Below the pieces are notes generated by a model. The model was not told the origin of the DNA. It ran no database searches and saw only the letters and a program-made list of their open reading frames with translations. From Streptomyces sp. LHD-70 (GTDB taxonomy: Bacteria > Actinomycetota > Actinomycetes > Streptomycetales > Streptomycetaceae), in the NCBI RefSeq assembly GCF_031157275.1, contig NZ_JAVIFW010000006.1, positions 124,001 through 188,000 of the forward strand: DNA of 64,000 bases, read 5' to 3'. A program made the translations under genes and the position numbers. Position 1 is the stretch's first letter, and each line of letters begins with the position of its first letter. Shown one piece after another: positions 8,960 to 18,022 of the stretch.

Positions 8960-10345
8960 ATGCCCATGGGTCACACGGCCACGGCCGAGGCCGGCTCCGG
9001 CGGCCTGACAGCGACCGAGCACCGCCTCGCCAACGGCCTGCGCGTGGTGCTCTCCGAGGACCACCTGACCCCGGTCGCCGCGGTCTGCCTGTGGTACGAC
9101 GTCGGCTCGCGCCACGAGGTCAAGGGCCGTACGGGCCTGGCCCACCTCTTCGAGCACCTGATGTTCCAGGGCTCCCAGCAGGTCAAGGACAACGGCCACT
9201 TCGAGCTGGTGCAGGGCGCGGGCGGCTCGCTCAACGGCACGACCAGCTTCGAGCGGACCAACTACTTCGAGACGATGCCCGCCCACCAGCTGGAGCTCGC
9301 CCTCTGGCTGGAGGCCGACCGCATGGGCTCGCTCCTCACGGTCCTCGACGACGAGTCGATGGAAAACCAGCGCAGTGTGGTGAAGAACGAGCGCCGCCAG
9401 CGGTACGACAACGTCCCTTACGGCACGGCCTTCGAGAAGCTCTTCGCGCTCGCGTACCCGGAGGGCCACCCGTACCACCACACGCCGATCGGCTCCATGG
9501 CGGACCTCGACGCGGCCACGCTCGAGGACGCCCGCGAGTTCTTCCGTACGTACTACGCACCGAACAACGCCGTCCTGTCCGTCGTCGGCGACATCGACCC
9601 GGAGCAGACGCTCGCCTGGATCGAGAAGTACTTCGGCACCATTGCGGCGCACGACGGAAAGCGGCCCCCGCGCGACGGCTCGCTGCCCGAGATCATCGGG
9701 GAGGAGAAGCGCCGGCTCGTCGAGGCCGAGGTGCCCTCCCGCGCGCTGATGGCCGCCTACCGCCTGCCGCACGACGGCACGCGCGCGTGCGACGCGGCCG
9801 ATGTCGCGCTGACCGTCCTCGGCGGCGGCGAGTCCTCGCGGCTCTACAACCGCCTGGTGCGCCGCGACCGTACGGCGGTGACGGCCGGGTTCGGCATGCT
9901 GCGCCTGTCCGGCGCCCCGTCGGTCGGCTGGCTGGACGTGAAGACGTCGCACGAGGCGGAGGTGCCCGACATCGAGGCCGCCGTCGACGAGGAGCTCGCC
10001 CGGTTCGCCGAGGAGGGCCCCACGGACGAGGAAATGGAGCGCGCCCAGGCCCAGTTGGAGCGCGAGTGGCTGGACCGCCTCGGCACGGTCGCGGGCCGCG
10101 CGGACGAACTCTGCAAGTACGCCGTCCTGTTCGGGGACCCGCAGCTCGCCCTGACCGCCGTCGGCCGGGTCCTGTCGATCACCGCGGACGAGGTCAAGGA
10201 GGTCGCCCAGGCGCGGCTGCGCCCCGACAACCGCGCGGTGCTCGTCTACGAGCCGATCGCGCCGGAACAGGCCCCCGACGCCCCGGACACCGATGTGAAC
10301 GAGGCCGCCGAGATCGAGGTTCAGGAAGAGGAGGCGGCGAAGTGA
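8960..10345 (+). CDS. M16 family zinc metallopeptidase (catalytic subunit)
   Basis: A 461-residue M16B (processing-protease/insulinase-like) peptidase. The inverted zinc motif HLFEH is at residues 62-66, with the distal glutamate in SVVKNERR near residue 143. The expected two half-domains are present, the second starting near residue 190. No signal peptide is visible, so it is probably cytoplasmic or exported by an unknown route. I chose the ATG at 8960, behind GAAGGG; the frame is open to 8861. Its stop overlaps the start of the next M16 gene by four bases (GTGA), so the two are translationally coupled and probably form a heterodimer, as in the mitochondrial processing peptidase. Confidence 0.9.
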   Translation: MPMGHTATAEAGSGGLTATEHRLANGLRVVLSEDHLTPVAAVCLWYDVGSRHEVKGRTGLAHLFEHLMFQGSQQVKDNGHFELVQGAGGSLNGTTSFERTNYFETMPAHQLELALWLEADRMGSLLTVLDDESMENQRSVVKNERRQRYDNVPYGTAFEKLFALAYPEGHPYHHTPIGSMADLDAATLEDAREFFRTYYAPNNAVLSVVGDIDPEQTLAWIEKYFGTIAAHDGKRPPRDGSLPEIIGEEKRRLVEAEVPSRALMAAYRLPHDGTRACDAADVALTVLGGGESSRLYNRLVRRDRTAVTAGFGMLRLSGAPSVGWLDVKTSHEAEVPDIEAAVDEELARFAEEGPTDEEMERAQAQLEREWLDRLGTVAGRADELCKYAVLFGDPQLALTAVGRVLSITADEVKEVAQARLRPDNRAVLVYEPIAPEQAPDAPDTDVNEAAEIEVQEEEAAK

Positions 10346-11730
10346 CCGAGCAGCTCGCCACCATGGAGTTCCACCCGCAGCCGCAGCCGGGCACCGCGAA
10401 GCCCTGGGCGTTCCCCGCCCCCGAGCGCGGCACCCTGCCCAACGGTCTCACCGTGCTGCGCTGCCACCGCCCCGGCCAGCAGATCGTCGCCGTGGACGTC
10501 GTCCTTCAGGCCCCGCTCGACACCGAGCCCGAGGGGCTCGACGGCGTCTCCACGATCATGGCGCGGGCCTTCACCGAGGGCACCGACAAGCACTCCGCCG
10601 AGGAGTTCGCCGCAGAGCTGGAGCGCTGCGGCGCCACCCTCGACGCGCACGCGGACCACCCCGGTCTGCGCATCTCCCTCGAAGTGCCGGTCTCCCGGCT
10701 CCCGAAGGGCCTCGCGCTGCTCGCCGACGCGCTGCGCGCCCCCGCCTTCGAGGACAGCGAGATCAAGCGCCTCGTACGCAACCGCCTGGACGAGATCCCG
10801 CATGAGACGGCCAACCCGGCGCGGCGTGCGGCCAAGGAGCTCTACAAGCAGCTGTTCCCGGCCGAGGCGCGCATGTCGCGGCCGCGGCAGGGCTCGGAGG
10901 AGACCGTCGCGCGCATCGACGCGGCAGCGGTCCGCGCCTTCTACGACGCCCATGTCCGCCCGGCCACCGCGACCGCCGTCGTCGTGGGTGACCTGGAGGG
11001 CGCCGACCTGGACGCGATGCTCGACGAGACCCTGGGGGAGTGGACCGGCAACACCGCGCAGCCGCGCTCCGCGGCGCCGGTGACCGCCGACGACACCGGC
11101 CGTGTCTTCATCGTGGACCGGCCGGGAGCGGTGCAGACGCAGCTCCTCATCGGCCGTATCGGTGGGGACCGGCACGATCAGGTGTGGCCGGCGCAGGTCC
11201 TCGGCACGTACTGCCTGGGTGGCACCCTGACGTCCCGTCTGGACCGGGTGCTGCGCGAGGAGAAGGGCTACACCTACGGTGTGCGCGCCTTTGGGCAGGT
11301 GCTGCGGTCGGCGTCGGACGGCAGCGGTGCGGCGATGCTCGCGATCAGCGGTTCGGTGGACACGCCCAACACCGGTCCGGCACTTGACGACCTGTGGAAG
11401 GTGCTGCGGACCCTCGCCGCCGAGGGGCTTGACGACGCCGAGCGGGACGTCGCCGTGCAGAACCTCGTAGGCGTGGCGCCGCTGCGGTACGAGACGGCGG
11501 CGGCGGTCTCGTCCACCCTCGCCGACCAGGTCGAGCAGGAGCTGCCGGACGACTTCCAGGCGCAGCTGTACCGCCGCCTCTCGGAGACCGGCACGGTGGA
11601 GGCGACAGCGGCCGTCGTGAACGCCTTCCCCGAGGGCCGTCTCGTCACGGTCCTGGTGGGGGACGCGGAGCAGATCGAGGAGCCCGTGAAGGCGCTCGGT
11701 ATCGGCGAAGTGACCGTCGTCACCGGCTAG
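10342..11730 (+). CDS. M16 family peptidase-like protein (non-catalytic partner)
   Basis: A 462-residue M16 homologue starting with GTG at 10342, overlapping the upstream peptidase gene. Where HxxEH should be it reads GVSTIMARAFTEGT, so the zinc ligands are lost and it cannot be an active peptidase alone. The C-terminal half keeps the conserved EEKGYTYGVRAF segment, with the Arg/Tyr residues that in M16B heterodimers complete substrate binding. It is therefore likely the structural or substrate-binding partner of the HLFEH protein next door. A GC-rich hairpin follows at 11762. Confidence 0.88.
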   Translation: MTEQLATMEFHPQPQPGTAKPWAFPAPERGTLPNGLTVLRCHRPGQQIVAVDVVLQAPLDTEPEGLDGVSTIMARAFTEGTDKHSAEEFAAELERCGATLDAHADHPGLRISLEVPVSRLPKGLALLADALRAPAFEDSEIKRLVRNRLDEIPHETANPARRAAKELYKQLFPAEARMSRPRQGSEETVARIDAAAVRAFYDAHVRPATATAVVVGDLEGADLDAMLDETLGEWTGNTAQPRSAAPVTADDTGRVFIVDRPGAVQTQLLIGRIGGDRHDQVWPAQVLGTYCLGGTLTSRLDRVLREEKGYTYGVRAFGQVLRSASDGSGAAMLAISGSVDTPNTGPALDDLWKVLRTLAAEGLDDAERDVAVQNLVGVAPLRYETAAAVSSTLADQVEQELPDDFQAQLYRRLSETGTVEATAAVVNAFPEGRLVTVLVGDAEQIEEPVKALGIGEVTVVTG

Positions 11731-11761
11731 TCGGGCCGGAACGGACGACCGGAACCGACAC

Positions 11762-11796
11762 AGGGCCCCGGTGGCGCACTCGCGCCGCCGGGGCCT
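11762..11796 (+). terminator. Rho-independent-like terminator after M16 operon
   Basis: A GGCCCCGGTGGCGC / GCGCCGCCGGGGCC stem with a short loop, 30 bp after the stop. There is no U tract, as is usual in Streptomyces. Confidence 0.75.
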
Positions 11797-11836
11797 CTGC
11801 CGTCCGCCCCCCTTACCGCACAATGTCCGATTAGAG

Positions 11837-11848
11837 CTGAAATTTCAG
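11837..11848. promoter_or_regulatory. Perfect 12-bp palindrome
   Basis: CTGAAATTTCAG is a perfect palindrome in an AT-rich stretch upstream of the c-di-AMP riboswitch. It could be an operator for the peptidase transcript; no regulator is known to me for this motif. Confidence 0.35.
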
Positions 11849-11969
11849 AGTGGTTGGTGATCTGCCCTGTGGCGTGCACTACAAAAGCCCTGATCCGTTT
11901 GTTGATTGAAAGATGTCCCGTTTAGCGTCGGTCCGGCTGTTCGCCAGCTATGCCGCGCCCGCGGCACCG

Positions 11970-12132
11970 GACAGTCATCGCCGAGTCCCCGTACGGCGCG
12001 AGCCAGGGGAGCCGGGGACCCACACGCAGTCCCTGGGGTGAATCGGGCTCCCTCCGCGCGGAGGGGGACCGTAGGAGACCTTCCTGCTCCGAACCCGTCA
12101 GCTAACCCGGTAGGCGAGAAGGAAGGAAAGGA
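11970..12132 (+). ncRNA. c-di-AMP riboswitch (ydaO/yuaA type)
   Basis: Conserved blocks of the ydaO-yuaA class are visible in order: GAGCCGGGGACC, GGGGTGAATCGG, a variable stem, then CTCCGAACCCGTCAGCTAAC and CCGGTAGGCGAGAAGGAAGG just before the gene. This class binds cyclic di-AMP and in actinobacteria usually precedes secreted cell-wall hydrolases, which fits the M23 gene that starts 12 bp downstream. The 5' boundary is approximate; P1 may begin 20-40 bp earlier. Confidence 0.93.
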
Positions 12133-12144
12133 CACCGCCACTCC

Positions 12145-12939
12145 ATGGCCTTCGCCCGTGCCACCGGGAAGCATCGCCGCCCCAGCCGTCTGACGCGCAG
12201 GGGCGCCACCATCGCGGGCGTCGCCGCCCTCACCACCTCGGGCGTCGTCGGCACCCTGTCCGCCCCCGCGATGGCTGCCGAGAGCTCCGCGGCCGTCGAC
12301 GACACCGGCATCAATCAGGCCGTCTCCGTGGGCGACACCCTCGCCGAGCGCATCGCCGCCCAGGCCGCCGCCCAGCAGGAGGCCGCCGAGCAGGCCGCCG
12401 CCAAGAAGAAGGCCGAGGAGCGCGCCGAGGCCGCCCGCAAGGCCGAGGCCAAGCGCAAGGCCGAGGCCAAGGCCAAGAAGGAGCGCGAGGCCAAGGAGCG
12501 CGCCGCCCGCGAGGCCGAGCGCAAGCGTCTCAACAGCTACAGCTCGCCGATCCCCGGCAGCTCCGTCTCCACCGGCTACCAGACCGGCGGCGCCCTCTGG
12601 TCCTCCGGCAGCCACAGCGGCGTCGACTTCCACGCCGCCTCCGGCACCGCCGTGCACGCGGTCGGCTCCGGCACCGTCGTCGAGGCCGGCTGGGGCGGCG
12701 CGTACGGCAACAACATCGTGATCAAGATGAACGACGGCACGTACACGCAGTACGGCCACCTCTCGTCCCTCGGCGTCACGGTCGGCCAGTCCGTCACCCC
12801 CGGCCAGCAGATAGGCCTCTCCGGCTCGACCGGCAACTCCACGGGCCCGCACCTGCACTTCGAGGCACGTACGTCCCCCGACTACGGCTCGGACATCGAC
12901 CCGGTCGCGTACCTGCGCTCGCACGGCGTGAACGTCTGA
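12145..12939 (+). CDS. Secreted M23 family metallopeptidase (peptidoglycan endopeptidase)
   Basis: A 264-residue secreted LytM/M23 endopeptidase that cuts peptide cross-links in peptidoglycan. A Sec signal peptide covers about residues 1-44 (basic start, hydrophobic core, cleavage after APAMA). Residues about 60-132 form a highly charged Ala/Lys/Glu/Arg coiled coil, often seen in regulators or spacers of M23 enzymes. The catalytic domain, about 150-262, has HSGVDF near residue 158 and HLHFEA near 235, which together supply the zinc ligands. Expression should fall or rise with c-di-AMP through the riboswitch immediately upstream; in this class ligand binding usually turns expression off. A strong hairpin follows at 12970. 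Confidence 0.93.
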   Translation: MAFARATGKHRRPSRLTRRGATIAGVAALTTSGVVGTLSAPAMAAESSAAVDDTGINQAVSVGDTLAERIAAQAAAQQEAAEQAAAKKKAEERAEAARKAEAKRKAEAKAKKEREAKERAAREAERKRLNSYSSPIPGSSVSTGYQTGGALWSSGSHSGVDFHAASGTAVHAVGSGTVVEAGWGGAYGNNIVIKMNDGTYTQYGHLSSLGVTVGQSVTPGQQIGLSGSTGNSTGPHLHFEARTSPDYGSDIDPVAYLRSHGVNV

Positions 12940-12968
12940 CGCGACCTACCGCACCGCGCACCGCTTCC

Positions 12969-13000
12969 CGAAGGCCCCGGCACCCCGCCGGGGCCTTCGG
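12969..13000 (+). terminator. Terminator after M23 gene
   Basis: CGAAGGCCCCGGC and GCCGGGGCCTTCG form a 13-bp perfect stem with a loop of about six bases, 30 bp past the stop codon. Confidence 0.85.
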
Positions 13001-13187
13001 CGCATCCGCGACCGGTTGACCGCCGGACCCGAGGGCGCCGAGGCGCGAACGCCCGGGGCGATCCGATTCGGCCGGTTTCGGTCGGGCCCAGGCCAAGAGA
13101 AGTTCATGAATTCTCGTAGGCCGTCTGAAATTCAGGTGTGCTGGATTAGAGTCGGTCAACGCGTATTTCACAGGTGGAGGTCCGGTC

Positions 13188-13892
13188 ATGCGCATTCCGG
13201 CGCACTCGGTATGCACGGCGATTCGCGACGACATCGTCGCGGGCGTCTTCGAACGCGGAAGCCGGCTCACCGAAGAGGTCCTCGCCCGGCGGTACGGCGT
13301 CTCCCGCGTCCCGGTCCGCGAGGCGATGCGCACCCTGGAGGCGGAGGGGTTCGTGAGCACCCGCAGGCACGCGGGCGCGTGCGTCGCCGAGCCCACCGCG
13401 CAGGAGGCCGCCGACCTGCTCGAGGTCCGGCTGCTGCTCGAACCGCTGGGCGCCGCGCGTGCCGCACAGCGCCGCACCGAGGCTCACCTCAAGGTGCTGC
13501 GCGGCCTTGTGCGCCTCGGCCAGGAGCGCGCCCGCGCCGGTCACAGCGACGATCTGCGCTCCCTGGACGGCTGGTTCCACGAGACGCTCGCCCAGGCCTC
13601 CGGCAGCGCGGGCCTGACCGCCCTGCTCACCCAGCTGCGGCAGAAGATCGCCTGGATGTACGCGGTCGAGCCGGCCGCCAAGCCCGTCGAGTCCTGGGCC
13701 GAGCACGGCGCGATCGTCGACGCGGTGGCGCGCGGCGACGCCGAACGCGCCCGCACGCTCACCGCTCAGCACACCGAGCGCTCCACGTCCGCCCACCGGC
13801 TCCGCTTCCCCGGGGACGGCGGCAGGGCCGGCCGGGTCGTCGCGGTGAGGACTTCGCAACATTCCGTAAACATGGCGAGCGGCCGCAATTAA
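13188..13892 (+). CDS. GntR-family transcriptional regulator (FCD/FadR type)
   Basis: A 234-residue regulator. The winged helix-turn-helix lies in residues about 5-70, with LTEEVLARRYGVSRVPVREA as the recognition region, and an all-helical FCD ligand domain occupies about 75-210. FCD regulators bind small organic acids, often through histidine and aspartate ligands to a metal; His124-like WFHETLAQ is visible. The ATG at 13188 is preceded by GGTGGAGG. The gene stands between the M23 peptidase and ptsH but has its own promoter region; the target is unknown. Confidence 0.87.
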   Translation: MRIPAHSVCTAIRDDIVAGVFERGSRLTEEVLARRYGVSRVPVREAMRTLEAEGFVSTRRHAGACVAEPTAQEAADLLEVRLLLEPLGAARAAQRRTEAHLKVLRGLVRLGQERARAGHSDDLRSLDGWFHETLAQASGSAGLTALLTQLRQKIAWMYAVEPAAKPVESWAEHGAIVDAVARGDAERARTLTAQHTERSTSAHRLRFPGDGGRAGRVVAVRTSQHSVNMASGRN

Positions 13893-14016
13893 CGGACGCC
13901 GTATACGAATGAGGCGGGCGGGTCGAATTAATTGGCCGGCCTGTTCAAGGCTGCCCATTTCCTCGGGGCCGCCTATTTCGCGCTGCTTTTGTTCTTGCTT
14001 TGTTCTTGCCGATAAA

Positions 14017-14060
14017 CACGGAAGCCCCGCAGACCTCATCGGGTCTGCGGGGCTTCCGTG
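14017..14060 (-). terminator. Strong terminator between gntR-type gene and ptsH
   Basis: A perfect 19-bp stem, CACGGAAGCCCCGCAGACC and its complement, with a six-base loop. It lies 61 bp past the stop of ptsH and may serve both convergent genes. Confidence 0.9.
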
Positions 14061-14120
14061 GCAGTGGTGCGCCTGATCGGGTCAGGCCGGGGCCGGAACC
14101 CCGTAAGTCGGAGCCGGGGC

Positions 14121-14402
14121 TCAGACGGTCTCCGGGAGCTCCTCGAGACCCTCGGAGACGAGCTTCGACAGACGGTCCAGGGCGACGTCCGCACCCTCGG
14201 CGTCGGACGTGAGCACGATCTCCTCGCCGCCCTGAGCGCCCAGGCCGAGCACCGCGAGCATGGAGGCGGCGTTGACCGGGTTGCCGTCGGCCTTGGCGAT
14301 CGTCACGGGGACGCCGGCGGCCGTGGCCGCGCGGACGAAGATGGAAGCGGGACGGGCGTGGAGACCCTCGGCCCAACCGACGTTGACGCGGCGCTCAGCC
14401 AT
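14121..14402 (-). CDS. ptsH: Phosphocarrier protein HPr
   Basis: A 93-residue HPr, the general phosphocarrier of the sugar phosphotransferase system, passing phosphate from enzyme I to sugar-specific EIIA. The active-site histidine is in GLHARPAS at residue 15. The segment NAASMLAVLGLG carries the regulatory-serine position (Ser near 47), though HPr kinase is generally absent in Streptomyces. It is a single gene here, with enzyme I and permeases elsewhere. A strong terminator follows. Length and motifs fit Streptomyces PtsH exactly. Confidence 0.95.
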   Translation of the reverse strand: MAERRVNVGWAEGLHARPASIFVRAATAAGVPVTIAKADGNPVNAASMLAVLGLGAQGGEEIVLTSDAEGADVALDRLSKLVSEGLEELPETV

Positions 14403-14674
14403 GTGATGCTGCCCTTCAGGTTTCGCTCAAGCACTTGTCTAGACCACTGTCTCATACCGCGGCGGGTGCTCCGAAAGGCCGTAAGTCCTGAGGCCGGCCG
14501 CCGTACGGCCCTCCTACCTTGCCTCGCGCGGGGCGGCCACGCGACCCGTACTCAGTGGGTGAGATAGCCCCGGACAACAGGCCCCGAGGGTTGTCCACAG
14601 GGCCCGCCCACACTGGCCGAGCGCGTTGTCCACAGGCCCTGTCCGATGGCCCGCTTCGCCGTACTCTGGGCCGC

Positions 14675-17600
14675 ATGCAGACGCCTGCCGAAGACGCGGA
14701 ACCCACCCAGGACACCGCCGCCTACCCCGCCCACTGGGAGGCGGATGTGGTGCTGCGTGACGGCGGCACCGCACGGATGAGGCCGATCACCACCGAGGAC
14801 GCGGACCGCCTGACCAACTTCTACGAACAGGTCTCCGACGAGTCGAAGTACTACCGCTTCTTCGCCCCGTACCCCCGTCTGTCCGACAAGGACGTGCACC
14901 GCTTCACCCACCACGACTACGTGGACCGCGTCGGCCTCGCGGTCACGGTCGGCGGCGAGTTCATCGCCACCGTGCGGTACGACAGGATCGACGAGCAGGG
15001 CCGCCCCGCCTCCGCCCCCGCGGACGAGGCCGAGGTCGCCTTCCTGGTGCAGGACGCCCACCAGGGCCGCGGCGTCGCCTCCACGCTGCTCGAACACATC
15101 GCGGCGGTCGCCCGTGAGCGCGGCATCCGCCGCTTCGCCGCCGAGGTGCTGCCCGCCAACAACAAGATGATCAAAGTCTTCCGGGACGCGGGGTACGAAC
15201 AGAAGCGCAGCTTCGAAGACGGCGTCGTCCGCCTGGAGTTCGACCTCGAACCCACCGAGGCCTCCCTCGCCGTGCAGCGCGCCCGCGAACAGCGCGCCGA
15301 GGCCCGCTCCGTGCAGCGCCTCCTCACCCCCGGCTCGGTCGCCGTCATCGGCACCGGCCGCCGCCCCGGCGGCATCGGCCGCACGGTCCTGCACAGCCTC
15401 GTCCACTCCGGCTACACCGGCCGGGCGTACGCGGTGAACAGCGCCTTCGACACAGAGTGGAAGGAGGTCGACGGCGTGCCCGCGCACCGCTCCGTGCGGG
15501 ACATCGAGGAGCCGGTCGACCTCGCCGTCGTCGCCGTCCCCGCCGAACGCGTCCCCGAGGTGGTGGCCGAATGCGGCGAGCGCGGCGTGCAGGGCCTGGT
15601 CGTGCTCTCCGCGGGGTACGCCGAGTCGGGGCCCGAAGGGCTCGCCCGGCAGCGGGAGTTGGTCCGCCAGGCCCGTTCGTACGGGATGCGGATCATCGGC
15701 CCCAACGCCTTCGGCGTCATCAACACCGCCCCGCAGATCCGGCTCAACGCCTCACTCGCGCCGACCCTGCCCGCCACCGGACGCGTCGGCCTGTTCACCC
15801 AGTCCGGGGCCATCGGCATCGCCCTGCTCGCCGGACTCCACCGCCGCGGCACGGGCCTGTCCACCTTCGTCAGCGCCGGCAACCGGGCCGACGTCTCGGG
15901 CAACGACGTCCTGCAGTTCTGGTACGACGACCCAGAGACCGAGGTCGCCCTCATGTACCTCGAATCCATCGGCAACCCAAGGAAGTTCACCCGCCTCGCC
16001 CGCCGTACCGCCGCCGTCAAGCCCGTCGTCGTGGTCAAGGGCGCCCGGCACTCCGGCGCCCCCATCGGCCACGCGGTGCCCGCCACCCGCATCCCGCACG
16101 AGACGGTCTCCGCGCTCCTGCGCCAGGCCGGCGTGATCCGGGTGGACACGGTCACCGAACTCGTCGACGCCGGCCTGCTCCTCGCCGGACAACCCCTGCC
16201 CGCCGGGCCCCGCGTCGCGATCCTCGGCAACTCCGAATCGGTCGGCGTTCTCGCGTACGACGCCTGCCTCGCGGAGGGCCTCAGGCCACAGCGGCCGCTC
16301 GACCTCACCACCCAGGCCACGCCGGCCGACTTCCGGGCCGCGCTCGGCGCCGCCCTCGCCGACGAGAGCTGTGACGCCGTCGTCGTCACGGCGATCCCCT
16401 GGGTCGGCGACTCGGCACCGCAGTCCCCGTCCGCCCTGGCGGCCGCGCTCCGCGAGGCGGTCGCCGCGGGACCTGCCAAGCCGGTCGTCGTGGTCGTCGT
16501 CGAACTGGGCCAGCTCGCCGAAGCCCTCTCCGCCGCGTCCCGCACCGCCCCACCCGCCGAGGGCACCCCGCGCACCCAGCCAGCCCCGGACCAGACGGCC
16601 CGCGCCACCGAACCGGCCACCGGGCCCCCCACCGAAGCAGCCACTGAACCCGCCACCGGGCCAGCCACCGGGCCCTCGACCGAACCAGCCACCGGGCCAG
16701 CCACTGAACCCGCCACCGGGCCCTCGACCGAAGCAGCGACCGAAGCAGCGACGGAACAGGCGGCCGAACCGGCAGCCGATCCCGCCACCGAACCCCCAAC
16801 CGAAGCAGCCACGGAACCGGCGACCGATCCAACGACCAATCCCGCCACCGAAGCAGCGACGGAACCGGCAGCCGAACCAACGACCGGTCCAACGACCGGT
16901 CCAACGACCGGTCCAACGACCGATCCCGCCACCGATCCCGCCACCGAACCCGCGCCCAAGCCCTCACCCCAGCCCCCAGCCACGCCCACAGCCCAGCCCC
17001 CAGCCGAGCCCGCCCCCGCCACCCCCGCCGCCCGCATCCCCGCCTACCCCGCAGCTGAGCGGGCCGCCCGTGCCCTCGGCGAAGCCGTCAAGTACGCCCA
17101 GTGGCGGCGCGAGAACGCCGACCACCCCGGCCGCGTCCCGCAGTACGACGACATCGACGAGCGCGGTGCCGCCGAGCGGATCGACGCCCTCCTGGCCGAC
17201 GCCGACACCGAGCGCGGCTTCGACCTCGCTCCCGAGGACGCCCACGACCTGCTGCGCCGGTACGGCATCCGCGTCCACCGCACCCTGCCCGCACCCGACG
17301 CGGACGCGGCGGCCCACGCCGCCCGCGTCCTCGGCTACCCGGTCGCCCTCAAGACCACCGCTCCGCACCTGCGCCACCGCGCCGACCTCGGCGGCGTCCG
17401 CCTCGACCTCGCGGGCGAGGGCCAACTGCGCACCGCCTACGCCGAGTTGACCGAGGCGCTCGGCAAACCTGAGGAGCTGCGCCCGGTGGTGCAGGCGATG
17501 GTGCCGCGCGGCGTCGACACCGTCGTACGCGCCACGATCGACCCGGCCGCCGGAGCCGTCCTCTCCTTCGGCCTCGCCGGGGCGCCGTCCGAACTCCTCG

Positions 17601-17902
17601 GCGACACCGCGCACCGGCTCGTGCCGGTCACCGACAGAGACGCCTCCGGACTCATCAGATCCATCAGAACCGCGCCGCTCCTCTTCGGCTGGCGCGGCTC
17701 GTCCCCGGTGGACACCGCCGCCCTGGAGGAGGTGCTGCTCCGGGTCTCCCGGCTCGTCGACGACCACCCCGAGATCGTCTCCGTCACACTCGAACCCGTG
17801 GTCGTCGGGCAGTACGGCGCCGCCGTCCTCAGCGCCACGGTCCGCCTCGCCCCACCCCCGGCCCGCGACGACCTGGGCCCCCGCACCCTGCCCGCCTACT
17901 GA
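14675..17902 (+). CDS. Pat-like protein: GNAT acetyltransferase fused to NDP-forming acyl-CoA synthetase
   Basis: A 1075-residue protein. The N-terminal GNAT domain (about residues 25-190) has the acetyl-CoA loop QGRGVAS near 129. A CoA-binding Rossmann domain starts at about 216 with SVAVIGTGRRPGGIG, followed by the succinyl-CoA-ligase-like part with IIGPNAFGVINTA and LFTQSGAIG. The ATP-grasp half occupies about 847-1075. This GNAT-first order is the one known for Streptomyces protein lysine acetyltransferases that control acetyl-CoA synthetase, the reverse of Salmonella Pat. Between the two synthetase halves (about 625-790) lies a low-complexity insert of Pro, Ala, Thr and Glu repeats. The ATG at 14675 is chosen because the upstream open part is not protein-like. 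Confidence 0.88.
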   Translation: MQTPAEDAEPTQDTAAYPAHWEADVVLRDGGTARMRPITTEDADRLTNFYEQVSDESKYYRFFAPYPRLSDKDVHRFTHHDYVDRVGLAVTVGGEFIATVRYDRIDEQGRPASAPADEAEVAFLVQDAHQGRGVASTLLEHIAAVARERGIRRFAAEVLPANNKMIKVFRDAGYEQKRSFEDGVVRLEFDLEPTEASLAVQRAREQRAEARSVQRLLTPGSVAVIGTGRRPGGIGRTVLHSLVHSGYTGRAYAVNSAFDTEWKEVDGVPAHRSVRDIEEPVDLAVVAVPAERVPEVVAECGERGVQGLVVLSAGYAESGPEGLARQRELVRQARSYGMRIIGPNAFGVINTAPQIRLNASLAPTLPATGRVGLFTQSGAIGIALLAGLHRRGTGLSTFVSAGNRADVSGNDVLQFWYDDPETEVALMYLESIGNPRKFTRLARRTAAVKPVVVVKGARHSGAPIGHAVPATRIPHETVSALLRQAGVIRVDTVTELVDAGLLLAGQPLPAGPRVAILGNSESVGVLAYDACLAEGLRPQRPLDLTTQATPADFRAALGAALADESCDAVVVTAIPWVGDSAPQSPSALAAALREAVAAGPAKPVVVVVVELGQLAEALSAASRTAPPAEGTPRTQPAPDQTARATEPATGPPTEAATEPATGPATGPSTEPATGPATEPATGPSTEAATEAATEQAAEPAADPATEPPTEAATEPATDPTTNPATEAATEPAAEPTTGPTTGPTTGPTTDPATDPATEPAPKPSPQPPATPTAQPPAEPAPATPAARIPAYPAAERAARALGEAVKYAQWRRENADHPGRVPQYDDIDERGAAERIDALLADADTERGFDLAPEDAHDLLRRYGIRVHRTLPAPDADAAAHAARVLGYPVALKTTAPHLRHRADLGGVRLDLAGEGQLRTAYAELTEALGKPEELRPVVQAMVPRGVDTVVRATIDPAAGAVLSFGLAGAPSELLGDTAHRLVPVTDRDASGLIRSIRTAPLLFGWRGSSPVDTAALEEVLLRVSRLVDDHPEIVSVTLEPVVVGQYGAAVLSATVRLAPPPARDDLGPRTLPAY
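16598..17000 (+). repeat. Low-complexity Pro/Ala/Thr/Glu repeat inside Pat-like gene
   Basis: Imperfect in-frame repeats encode units such as EPATGP, TEAATE and PTTGPTTGP. At 16880-16925 a 12-bp unit (CCAACGACCGGT) is repeated exactly three times and then diverges. It forms a flexible linker and is likely to vary in length between strains. Confidence 0.85.
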
Positions 17903-18022
17903 GCCCGCCCGCCCCGCGCGCGCCGGGCCCCTCCCGGCGCCCCTGCCCCGCCCCCGCTCCACCCTTGCCCCGGCCCGACCGTGCGTGCCACAGCGGTCTC
18001 CGTACCCCCGTAGGATGGGCGC

